Positions 46,154 to 54,154 of a stretch of DNA of 64,000 nt are shown piece by piece. The translations under genes were made by a program, and so were the position numbers. This DNA is from Sphingobacteriales bacterium UTBCD1. Lineage in GTDB: Bacteria > Bacteroidota > Bacteroidia > Chitinophagales > Chitinophagaceae. Each line of letters opens with the position of its first letter. The first letter of the stretch is position 1. The stretch is taken from contig MWTC01000012.1 of the NCBI GenBank assembly GCA_002066995.1, forward strand, positions 62,001 through 126,000. The letters are read 5' to 3'. The notes below the pieces were generated by a model. It was not told the origin of the DNA. It saw nothing but the letters and a program-made list of their open reading frames with translations, and ran no database searches.

Positions 46154-47407
46154 TTATTGCCTGTACTTCTTTACAATGACGCAGGCATTATGCCCCCCGA
46201 AGCCAAAAGTATTACTAATAGCGGCCCTGACAGTGCGATGCTGCGCTTTTCCAAATGTGAAGTTGATACGGGGATCTAAATCGGGATCATCCGTGAAGTG
46301 GTTGATGGTAGGTGGCACAATATCATGCTGTACACTGTTGATGCAGGCAATAGATTCTATCACGCCTGCAGCGCCCAGGCAGTGGCCCGTCATGGATTTT
46401 GTGGAGCTTATGTTCAGGTCATATACATGTTCACCAAAAACAGAAACGATGGCTTTTACTTCTGCGGTATCGCCTAAAGGCGTAGCAGTGCCATGAGTAT
46501 TTATGTAATCGATATCTCCCGGTTTCATCCCCGCATCTTCCAATGCTGATGCCATTACATTTTTAGCGCCTAATCCTTCAGGATGTGGTGCTGTGATATG
46601 GTATGCATCCGCTGTAGCGCCTGCCCCGGCAAGTTCACAATAAATTTTTGCTCCTCTTTTTATTGCATGCTCCAGCTCTTCTAAAATGATCACACCGGCG
46701 GCTTCTCCAATTACAAATCCATCCCGGTCCTTGTCATAAGGGCGGCTTGCTGTTTTGGGATCATCATTACGCTCACTTAATGCTTTCATCGCATTAAAAC
46801 CGCCTACCCCGGCTTCACTGATCACACTTTCTGATCCTCCTGTCAAAATAATATCAGCCTTACCCATGCGTATCAGATTAAAAGAGGACATCATTGCATT
46901 GGTAGAGGATGCACAGGCACTGACCACAGCATAGTTTGGTCCCCGGAACCCATGTCGCATGGAGATCTGGCCTGCTGCAATATCAAGAATCATTTTAGGA
47001 ATAAAGAAAGGATTGAAACGGGGAGTTCCATCTCCTTTTGCAAAATTTATAACTTCCTCCTGGAAGGTGATCAGGCCGCCAATGCCACTGGCAAAAATAA
47101 CTCCTACCCTATCCACATTTACATTATCCCTGCTTATACCTGCATCTTTCACAGCCTGGTCACTGGTGACCAATGCTGTCTGTGTAAAGCGATCAATCTT
47201 TCTTGCTTCTTTCTTTTCCAGGAAATTAGTAGGCTCGAAATTTTTTATTTCGCAGGCAAATCTTGTTTTGAATTTGGAAGCGTCAAAGAGTGTGATGTAA
47301 TCTGCACCGGAAATTCCATTGATCAGACCGTTCCAGTAATCATTTACGGAATTGCCCAAAGGAGTCAATGCACCCATTCCCGTTACAACAACTCTTTTTA
47401 GTTCCAT
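46154..47407 (-). CDS. fabF: beta-ketoacyl-ACP synthase II
   Basis: A 417-residue condensing enzyme elongating acyl-ACP with malonyl-ACP. The catalytic triad is visible: Cys in VSACASSTNAM (near residue 165), His in NTHGTATPLGD and His in SMTGHCLGAAG. The length and VVVTGMGALTPLG start are typical. It is downstream of acpP, with a hairpin terminator in between, and upstream of rnc. Confidence 0.95.
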   Translation of the reverse strand: MELKRVVVTGMGALTPLGNSVNDYWNGLINGISGADYITLFDASKFKTRFACEIKNFEPTNFLEKKEARKIDRFTQTALVTSDQAVKDAGISRDNVNVDRVGVIFASGIGGLITFQEEVINFAKGDGTPRFNPFFIPKMILDIAAGQISMRHGFRGPNYAVVSACASSTNAMMSSFNLIRMGKADIILTGGSESVISEAGVGGFNAMKALSERNDDPKTASRPYDKDRDGFVIGEAAGVIILEELEHAIKRGAKIYCELAGAGATADAYHITAPHPEGLGAKNVMASALEDAGMKPGDIDYINTHGTATPLGDTAEVKAIVSVFGEHVYDLNISSTKSMTGHCLGAAGVIESIACINSVQHDIVPPTINHFTDDPDLDPRINFTFGKAQHRTVRAAISNTFGFGGHNACVIVKKYRQ

Positions 47408-47439
47408 ACAGCAAGCAAATATTAATTTATTTTAAAGCT

Positions 47440-47475
47440 AAAAACCGCCTTCACAGTCTGTGAACCAGAAGGCGG
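47440..47475 (-). terminator. hairpin terminator/attenuator between acpP and fabF
   Basis: An 8-bp outer stem (47445-47452 with 47468-47475) with an inner TCACAG/CTGTGA stem is followed on the minus strand by five T. It probably lets acpP be made in excess of fabF and rnc. Confidence 0.65.
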
Positions 47476-47523
47476 AATCAATTGATCTTTTTCAGTATTC
47501 TCTTTTAAAAGAGAAAAGCTGAA

Positions 47524-47760
47524 TTATTTGGCATGTTCTTCCAGGTAAGCAACAGCCTGACCAACAGTAGTGATGGTTTCAGCCTGCTCATCCGGAATGG
47601 AAATATTAAATTCCTTTTCAAATTCCATAATCAATTCAACAGTGTCCAGGGAATCGGCGCCCAGATCATTAGTAAAAGAGGCTTCGTTAGTCACTTCGGC
47701 TTCGTCAACGCCCAATTTGTCAACGATAATTTTTTTTACTCTAGATGCAATGTCTGACAT
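47524..47760 (-). CDS. acpP: acyl carrier protein
   Basis: A 78-residue acidic four-helix carrier. The Ser that takes 4'-phosphopantetheine is in [12 protein letters not shown] (near residue 38). It shuttles acyl intermediates in fatty acid synthesis. It is first in the acpP-fabF-rnc group and has a promoter element directly upstream. Confidence 0.97.
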   Translation of the reverse strand: MSDIASRVKKIIVDKLGVDEAEVTNEASFTNDLGADSLDTVELIMEFEKEFNISIPDEQAETITTVGQAVAYLEEHAK

Positions 47761-47786
47761 GACGTTTAAGTTTAGTTTTATGGGTG

Positions 47787-47794
47787 CAAAAATA
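47787..47794 (-). promoter_or_regulatory. TAnnTTTG promoter element for acpP
   Basis: On the minus strand TATTTTTG matches the -7 consensus, 26 nt before the acpP ATG. A T-rich stretch lies upstream with no clear TTG at -33. Confidence 0.5.
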
Positions 47795-47973
47795 TACTTT
47801 TTGATTAAATCAGCATCGGAAACTGTATTTTTTCATTTTAATACCAATTCCCTGTAAACGAGACCTTAATAACACATTTATAATATCCTGTCCCTCAAAA
47901 TAAAGAAAAGAAACGGTTGGCAGTATTATAAGTTCTTTGTAATTTGAAAACCTGTGGACTCAACTGCTTTTTA

Positions 47974-48402
47974 ATGGCCCTGAAGATTATAGACTACGGT
48001 ACTCCTGAATACCAGCAAATGGTAAAACTCAGAGATGATATTTTGCGCAAGCCGCTGGGGCTTTCTTTTGCCATGCATGAATTGAATGAAGAAAAGGACA
48101 ATATGTTCATCGGGGCTTTTGATGATGATCATATGTTAGGTTGTTGCATGCTGGTGGAGGAGGATCCGGGTATTGTCCGGCTGAGGCAAATGGCTGTTTT
48201 AAATGACCTGCAGGGAAAAGGAATCGGAAGGGCTTTAATGAATTTTGCCGAAAACCTTGCAAGAGACCGTGGTTTTAGGGTCATCACCATGCATGCAAGG
48301 AAAAATGCAGTAGGGTTTTATGAGAAAATGGGGTATAGGGTTACCAGTCCTGAATTCATCGAAGTGACCATTCCACATTATGTAATGGAAAAGAAATTAT
48401 AA
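47974..48402 (+). CDS. GNAT family N-acetyltransferase
   Basis: A 142-residue single-domain acetyltransferase. The acetyl-CoA motif A is visible as RLRQMAVLNDLQGKGIGRAL (near residue 76), followed by the ARKNAVGFYEKMGY motif B. Close to the ElaA/YjcF-like small GNATs. The listed start is ATG 47974; the frame also opens from TTG 47944, but those ten residues do not look like a family N-terminus. Acceptor substrate unknown. Confidence 0.88.
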   Translation: MALKIIDYGTPEYQQMVKLRDDILRKPLGLSFAMHELNEEKDNMFIGAFDDDHMLGCCMLVEEDPGIVRLRQMAVLNDLQGKGIGRALMNFAENLARDRGFRVITMHARKNAVGFYEKMGYRVTSPEFIEVTIPHYVMEKKL

Positions 48403-48424
48403 AGCCTTAACCCTGCCTTCCTGC

Positions 48425-48907
48425 CTATTTCTTTTTCTTCACCTTATCTTTAAGTAAATGTCTCAGTTCATAGACCTCGTTCTCATCTTTACACCCATCT
48501 TTAGGTACCAGAAAAAATGAGCGGCTGTCGAAATAAAGATGAAAAAAATTCGGGCTTTCAATAAAACTGCTTAACGATACCCATTGCCAGGAGCGGGAGC
48601 CTCTTTCATGACCCAGTGTGAAACCATCTTCATTAAAATTCATACTGAAACTGTCTTTAAACGTAGCAGCCCTTCTATATACAACGGAAGGCATTACAAA
48701 CCAAAAGCTGATCATCAGTATGATCCACAATGTGGCGCCGATTACAAAAGCGAGTGGCGTGATTTTATGCATCAGATAAAGTATCAAAGAAGCAAGGGCA
48801 AAAACATTTACCAATATAATCATGATCCGTATTTCGGGCCTGCTGATAAAATGATAACGCAACGCCTGCATCACCTGCCCTTTTTCATATTTGAAATGAA
48901 TAGTCAT
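48425..48907 (-). CDS. YcxB-like membrane protein
   Basis: A 160-residue protein with two transmembrane helices (residues about 28-75) and a C-terminal cytosolic domain with the pattern FNEDGFTLGHERGSRSWQWV, then FHLYFDSRSFFLVPKD, like the YcxB-type PH-related domain. No enzymatic motif. Function unknown. It is convergent with the GNAT gene and followed on the other side by an intergenic stretch of 241 bp. Confidence 0.7.
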   Translation of the reverse strand: MTIHFKYEKGQVMQALRYHFISRPEIRIMIILVNVFALASLILYLMHKITPLAFVIGATLWIILMISFWFVMPSVVYRRAATFKDSFSMNFNEDGFTLGHERGSRSWQWVSLSSFIESPNFFHLYFDSRSFFLVPKDGCKDENEVYELRHLLKDKVKKKK

Positions 48908-49098
48908 ATTAAATTGAGAATTGATATCTTTTGAAGGTCTAACAATGTTAAGAAGAAATATATTGTCAAAGCAGTTTTCGCTAAAAAAAACGATATGCTC
49001 TGATAATGACCTCAGGTCGCTGGATACCCCCTGAACTTTTCAGGATATACAATCATTTTACGTTTGTATAACCACTTACCGTTAAGAATATCTGCTAA

Positions 49099-49126
49099 TA
49101 AAAGAGCCCTCCTAGTGAAAAGGCTC
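49099..49126 (-). terminator. terminator of the ileS-dksA-like operon
   Basis: A 5-bp stem (GAGCC 49104-49108 with GGCTC 49122-49126) with a 13-nt loop is followed on the minus strand by four T. It lies about 20 bp after the DksA-like gene stop. Confidence 0.5.
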
Positions 49127-49148
49127 ACGATCATGAATGCATGACAGG

Positions 49149-49976
49149 CTATTTACTCATCATCTGCTTTGCTTCTATACTAAGCGTAGCATGAGGTACT
49201 GCACGAAGGCGTGCTTTATCAATTAATTTTCCGGTGACCCGGCAAATACCATAGGTCTTATTTTCGATCCTCATCAGCGCTTTCTCCAGGTGATCAATAA
49301 AAGTGATCTGGCGGCTGGCCATTTGACTTAATTGCTCTCTTTCCATACTGACGCTTCCGTCTTCCATAGTCATATAACGTGCCTCATCCATATCGCCTCC
49401 TTCATCTTTACGGGTGATCAGTCCCTGCAAATATGCAAGTTCTTTTTTTGCAGATTCAAGTTTTTTAAGAATTATCTCTTTGAATTCTGCAAGATCAGTA
49501 TCAGAATATCGCTGGGTAGGAGTACTCAACTCCAATCTCGATGGAGTATCCAAAATAGATTTTGTGAACTCCGGCTCATACTTAACAGAACTTGTGGTAG
49601 AAGTCTTGGGTATTACAACCTTGACAGGCTTAGGTGGTTCTTTTTTTATAATAGGCTTCACTTTGGGCTTTATCGACACCAGCGATTTGGGATCAACCCC
49701 TGATGTTTTCTTTACCGGTTGGGCAACGGCGGGTTTGGCGGCATGAACAGGTTTGGGCGCTGCTTTTACCGGCGCAGGTTTATGTGCAGGTTTTTGGGCT
49801 GCTGCTTTCTTTAATGCAGGTTTTACAACTTTTTTTGGAGTTGCTTTTTTAGGTGCGGCTTTTTTCATGGGTTTTTTTGCAGCTGGCTTTTTTGAAGCTG
49901 CTTTTTTGGCGGACTTAGCAGTTTTTTTTGCTGCGGGTTTCCCACCGGAATGGCGGGTTTGCTTTTTAGTTGCCAT
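49149..49976 (-). CDS. TraR/DksA family protein with histone H1-like lysine/alanine tail
   Basis: A 275-residue protein. Residues about 1-105 are Lys/Ala/Pro-rich repeats (AKKPA, PKKA-type) like eukaryotic histone H1 or bacterial HU-tail proteins. Residues about 155-275 match the coiled coil plus C-terminal region of DksA (DLAEFKEIILKKLESAKKEL). The zinc-finger region reads YGICRVTGKLIDKARLRAVP: one Cys remains of four, and the second pair is replaced (PHATLSIEA). The tail should bind DNA or RNA by charge. The DksA part may act on RNA polymerase without zinc. It starts 3 nt after ileS. Confidence 0.88.
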   Translation of the reverse strand: MATKKQTRHSGGKPAAKKTAKSAKKAASKKPAAKKPMKKAAPKKATPKKVVKPALKKAAAQKPAHKPAPVKAAPKPVHAAKPAVAQPVKKTSGVDPKSLVSIKPKVKPIIKKEPPKPVKVVIPKTSTTSSVKYEPEFTKSILDTPSRLELSTPTQRYSDTDLAEFKEIILKKLESAKKELAYLQGLITRKDEGGDMDEARYMTMEDGSVSMEREQLSQMASRQITFIDHLEKALMRIENKTYGICRVTGKLIDKARLRAVPHATLSIEAKQMMSK

Positions 49977-49979
49977 TTC

Positions 49980-52900
49980 TTAGCCTTTTTTTGAAACAAT
50001 TACTTTTAGTGAAACATCGTTGACTTCAATCTCTGTACCACCCTCAATTTCGGGCAATAATTCCAGATTATCTGCCAGAATTTCGGCGCAAATATAGGCT
50101 TTAAACTGTGCTAAAGATGCTTTGAGGCCATTATTTGCTGCCACTTTCACGACTATTCGATCGGTAAGGGCAAAACCACTGTCTTTACGTATGTTTTGGA
50201 TACGATTTACAAATTCCCGGGCATCGCCTTCCATTTTCAGATCCTGTGTAAGCGTAATATCCAAAGCTACCGTCAGGGTTCCTTTATTTGCCACCATCCA
50301 GCCGGGAATATCATCGCTGCTGATCTCCACTTCTGATAACTCAAGTGCCAAAGGTTCTCCATCAATGTCCAGGTTATAATGACCCTGTCTTTCTAATGTG
50401 AAAATATCTTCCTGGGTAAACCGGCCGAGAGCAGAAGTTACTGCTTTCATTTTCGGTCCTAATTTTTTTCCAAGGGCTATGAAATTAGGTTTAATCTTCT
50501 TTTGAATGAATGTATTATCAGATTCAAGATATTCGACCTCTTTTACATTCACTTCCGCTTTGATGAGATCTTCCACTTCATGCAATTGTTCTTTCATAGC
50601 CGGATTCAGCACCGGAATTAAAACTTTTTGTAATGGCTGACGAACTTTGATATTTACTTTTTTGCGGAGCGACAGAATTAATGAAGAAGCATCCTGTGCC
50701 AACTGCATTCTTTCTTCCAATAATTCATCAATGACCGATTTAGCGGCAACGGGAAAATCAACGTGATGAACTGAAGCGGCATGATATCTTCCCGTGATCC
50801 TGTTCAGGTTTTGGAAAATTGCGTCACTGAAAAACGGCGAAACCGGCGCCATCAGGCGAACTATTGTCTCCATGCATTCATACAAGGTCTGATAAGCACA
50901 AATTTTATCCTGCTCATATTCGCCTTTCCAGAACCTTCTTCGGCACAAGCGGACATACCAGTTGCTCAGGTGCTCATCTACAAAGTCCTCAATGGCACGG
51001 CCGGCCTGGGTCGGTTCATAATCATCCATATATTCATTTACTTTTTTCACCAATGAATTCAGTGAAGAAAGTATCCACCTGTCTATCTCAGGACGATCCC
51101 TGACCGGAATATATTTTTCTTTAAATGAAAACCCGTCCACGTTTGCATATAATGCAAAAAACTGGTAGGTATTATAAAGAGTTCCGAAAAATTTCCGTTG
51201 TACTTCTTTAATGCCATCGAGGTCAAACTTCATATTCTCCCAGGGGGAAGCATTGGTGATAAGATACCAGCGAGTAGCATCGGCACCATAAGTTTCAATT
51301 GTCTTAAAAGGATCAACCACATTACCCAGCCTCTTACTCATCTTGTTGCCTTTCTTATCCAGCACCAGGCCATTGGAAACACAGGTTTTATAAGCAACTG
51401 AATCAAAGACCAGGGCAGCAATGGCATGAAGCGTATAGAACCAGCCTCTTGTCTGGTCCACACCTTCTGCTATGAAATCAGCAGGGAAAGCTCCATCCCA
51501 GCCTTCTCTGAAGGGAAAAGGTGAACCTTCTTTAAGTTTAGCTTGATCCAGACCCCATTGTGCATAGGGCATCGCTCCGCTGTCAAACCATACATCGATC
51601 AGATCGGGGATCCGTGTCATGGGTTTCCCGGAATCACTTACCAAAATAATTTCATCAACAAAAGGTTTATGCAGATCAAGAATACCTTCATGCAAATAAT
51701 TTTCATTTACATCGCCTCCCAATTTTTGATTAGCCTTCCTGATCTCCGTATTTAATTCTTCAATAGAACTGATACATTTTTCTTCCTGATCATCTTCTGT
51801 TCTCCAGATTGGCAATGGAGTTCCCCAAAACCTGCTGCGGCTCAGGTTCCAGTCCACCATATTCTCCAGCCAGTTTCCAAATCTTCCCTCGCCGGTTGAT
51901 TTCGGTTTCCAGTTGATCGTTTTATTCAACTCCACCATACGGTCTTTCAGTGCAGTGGTTTTGATAAACCATGCATCCAACGGATAATACAAAACCGGTT
52001 TATCTGTTCTCCAGCAATGCGGATAGCTGTGTTCGTATTTCTCCACTTTGAAAGCACGGTTCTCTTTCTTCAGTTTTACGGCTATATCCACATTCACATC
52101 CACATAGTCCGGATCGTCTTTATAATTTTTCACATAGCGGTTGCTGAATTCACCCAGACCATCAATGAATTTTCCCTGTTTATCTACCATCGTCAATATG
52201 CCGATGTCATATTTCTTCCCGGCTTTATAGTCATCGGCGCCAAATGCCGGGGCGGTATGAACAATACCGGTACCGTCTTCCGTAGTTACAAAATCACCCA
52301 GCATTACTTTAAAGGCATTCGGATTATCGGTTTTATTAGCTTCATAAGGCAGTAGCTGTTCATAAGAGATTCCTTCAAGATCTTTCCCTTTGAATTCAGC
52401 AAGGACCTTCCAGGGAACGCCGCTGCCCGAAGCAAATGTTTTCGGATCTTTTGAAACAAGAACTACATAGTCTTCAAAATTCCCATTCTCATTTTCGGGT
52501 TTAAAATATTTTCCGGTCAAAGCTTTTGCGAGAATGACATTTACGGGGAGATGGGTGTAAGGATTAAACGTTTTTACCAGTACATAATCAATATTTGCTC
52601 CGACGGTCAATCCAAGATTGGAAGGAAGCGTCCAGGGTGTGGTAGTCCATGCCAGAAAGAAAACTTCGCCGTTATTTTTTTGAACTTCATAGATCCGGCT
52701 TTTTGCGATTGATAATGTTCCTCCTTCGGAGTGATCCGGGGAGGGCACTTTAAACATTGCCACGCAGCTCGTATCCTTCACATCCTTGTATGTTCCCGGC
52801 TGGTTCAGTTCATGTGAACTTAATCCGGTTCCTGCCGCAGGCGAATAGGGCTGAATGCTTACACTCTGGTACAACAGGCCTCTCTGGTACAACTGCTTCA

Positions 52901-53393
52901 GCAGCCACCAAAGTGTTTCAATGTATTCATTTTTAAAAGTGATGTACGGATCATCCAGGTCCACCCAATAACCCATTTTACGGGTCAGGTCATCCCACTT
53001 GTCTTTGTAACGAAGAACCGCCTCACGGCATTTTTGATTGTACTCTTCAACAGTGATCTTTTTCCCGATATCTTCTTTAGTGATTCCTAATTCTTTTTCC
53101 ACTCCCAATTCCACCGGCAGTCCATGAGTGTCCCATCCGCCTTTTCTTTTTACCTGAAAACCTTTCATGGTCTTGTAGCGACACACCAGGTCTTTCAGGG
53201 TTCTGGAAATAACGTGATGAATGCCGGGCATTCCGTTGGCGCTGGGCGGGCCTTCATAAAAAACAAAAGGCGTGGCCCCTTCTCTCAGGGAAACGCTTTT
53301 TTCAAAAGCATTGGTAGCCTGCCAGCGGGCAAGCATATCCTGCTCTATAGCCGGTAAATTCAACTGTGAAAATTCTTTGTATTTATTACCCAT
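49980..53393 (-). CDS. ileS: isoleucine--tRNA ligase
   Basis: An 1137-residue class I synthetase with an editing domain. The HIGH-like motif is PSANGMPGIHHVISRTL near residue 60 and the KMSKR loop (GNKMSKRLGNV) is near residue 683. Length and C-terminal extension are normal for the long Bacteroidota form. The frame opens at 53432, but MGNKYKEFSQ (ATG 53393) matches family starts. A hairpin lies just before this ATG. It is cotranscribed with the downstream DksA-like gene (3 nt spacing). Confidence 0.96.
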   Translation of the reverse strand: MGNKYKEFSQLNLPAIEQDMLARWQATNAFEKSVSLREGATPFVFYEGPPSANGMPGIHHVISRTLKDLVCRYKTMKGFQVKRKGGWDTHGLPVELGVEKELGITKEDIGKKITVEEYNQKCREAVLRYKDKWDDLTRKMGYWVDLDDPYITFKNEYIETLWWLLKQLYQRGLLYQSVSIQPYSPAAGTGLSSHELNQPGTYKDVKDTSCVAMFKVPSPDHSEGGTLSIAKSRIYEVQKNNGEVFFLAWTTTPWTLPSNLGLTVGANIDYVLVKTFNPYTHLPVNVILAKALTGKYFKPENENGNFEDYVVLVSKDPKTFASGSGVPWKVLAEFKGKDLEGISYEQLLPYEANKTDNPNAFKVMLGDFVTTEDGTGIVHTAPAFGADDYKAGKKYDIGILTMVDKQGKFIDGLGEFSNRYVKNYKDDPDYVDVNVDIAVKLKKENRAFKVEKYEHSYPHCWRTDKPVLYYPLDAWFIKTTALKDRMVELNKTINWKPKSTGEGRFGNWLENMVDWNLSRSRFWGTPLPIWRTEDDQEEKCISSIEELNTEIRKANQKLGGDVNENYLHEGILDLHKPFVDEIILVSDSGKPMTRIPDLIDVWFDSGAMPYAQWGLDQAKLKEGSPFPFREGWDGAFPADFIAEGVDQTRGWFYTLHAIAALVFDSVAYKTCVSNGLVLDKKGNKMSKRLGNVVDPFKTIETYGADATRWYLITNASPWENMKFDLDGIKEVQRKFFGTLYNTYQFFALYANVDGFSFKEKYIPVRDRPEIDRWILSSLNSLVKKVNEYMDDYEPTQAGRAIEDFVDEHLSNWYVRLCRRRFWKGEYEQDKICAYQTLYECMETIVRLMAPVSPFFSDAIFQNLNRITGRYHAASVHHVDFPVAAKSVIDELLEERMQLAQDASSLILSLRKKVNIKVRQPLQKVLIPVLNPAMKEQLHEVEDLIKAEVNVKEVEYLESDNTFIQKKIKPNFIALGKKLGPKMKAVTSALGRFTQEDIFTLERQGHYNLDIDGEPLALELSEVEISSDDIPGWMVANKGTLTVALDITLTQDLKMEGDAREFVNRIQNIRKDSGFALTDRIVVKVAANNGLKASLAQFKAYICAEILADNLELLPEIEGGTEIEVNDVSLKVIVSKKG

Positions 53394-53396
53394 TTC

Positions 53397-53413
53397 CAGA
53401 CTTAAAAAGTCTG
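53397..53413 (-). promoter_or_regulatory. hairpin immediately upstream of the ileS start codon
   Basis: CAGACTT at 53397-53403 and AAGTCTG at 53407-53413 form a perfect 7-bp stem with an AAA loop, ending 3 nt before the ileS ATG (53391-53393). On the minus strand it follows a near-match to the -7 element (TAACTTCG, complement at 53414-53421). It may be at the very 5' end of the mRNA and affect translation initiation. It is not a T-box. Confidence 0.4.
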
Positions 53414-53569
53414 CGAAGTTAAGAAAATTCACGGGCTAATTTGAGGAGAAAATGCTATTTATTCCTTAAGGAATGTGCCATTCATAGCAGATTCTTTCTA
53501 TGGTAACTGACCGGGATTGAAAAAAATCGTGTCATGCCCGTCACACCATTCATACTTACCTGAATGTAT

Positions 53570-54154
53570 TTAAAAGTTGAGGGTGCCATTCGGCTGATAA
53601 ACAAACCGCAGTTTATAATTAATGATTTTGGGAACAGGCCCCGTAAAAGGTTCATAAACGGCTTCAAGTATTTCCATCTTGGCATAATGATTATCTGCAG
53701 TGCGGAAAATAAAAACTTTGCCCGGGTTTGGTAAAAAAGAATGCGTATTCATATTATAACTATACCAGGTTCCGTCAGTGATAGCCAAATGCCCGGCAGC
53801 CGTATCATAAGCATAGCCCGAAGCCGGTGCAGAGGTAATATTATCAAATATCCCATTTTGTAAAATAACTCCCGCATTGCCCGGGCCGCTTGCATTACTA
53901 TTCACTAAAAAAGTGGTCAGGCGCAAACCGAAATCCCATTTGCCGGTGGCAGAGTCCGAGTTGTTTACTACAGTCTTATTTTTAAAACTGAAAAAAGCAA
54001 ATGGGCTGTTTGATGAAAAATTTACTGCCAGTACCGCTGTATCAACATTCGTTGTCTTGACTGCCGAACTGTTATCTTTTTTACAGGAAGAAAAAAACAG
54101 GAGTCCGCTTGCTGCCGTAAAGATCATTAACAGAGGAATGAATTTTGTTTTCAT
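53570..54154 (-). CDS. HmuY-family heme-binding lipoprotein
   Basis: A 194-residue lipoprotein (lipobox GLLFFSSC, Cys 24). The mature part has the HmuY pattern: VNFSSNSPFAFFSFKN, SDSATGKWDFGLRLTTF, the GYAYDTAAGHLAITDGTWYSYN block and FIFRTADNHYAKMEI. HmuY proteins take heme from host or environmental hemoproteins and pass it to the cognate TonB-dependent receptor. Here the gene lies downstream of the receptor gene, with a 4-nt overlap, which is the reverse of the hmuY-hmuR order in Porphyromonas. Confidence 0.85.
   Translation of the reverse strand: MKTKFIPLLMIFTAASGLLFFSSCKKDNSSAVKTTNVDTAVLAVNFSSNSPFAFFSFKNKTVVNNSDSATGKWDFGLRLTTFLVNSNASGPGNAGVILQNGIFDNITSAPASGYAYDTAAGHLAITDGTWYSYNMNTHSFLPNPGKVFIFRTADNHYAKMEILEAVYEPFTGPVPKIINYKLRFVYQPNGTLNF

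Noticed and set aside
46952-47401. 149-residue + strand open frame
   Set aside because: Antisense to fabF, which has all catalytic residues; no independent support.
48908-49148. Short palindrome (CCTGAA-CTT-TTCAGG, 49030-49044) in the 241-bp gap before the DksA-like terminator
   Set aside because: No T-run and no gene context that gives it a role; the rest of the gap shows nothing definite.
53461-53474. 14-bp perfect palindrome ATTCCTTAAGGAAT
   Set aside because: Such a short AT-rich palindrome is not rare by chance, and no partner sites or T-run were seen.
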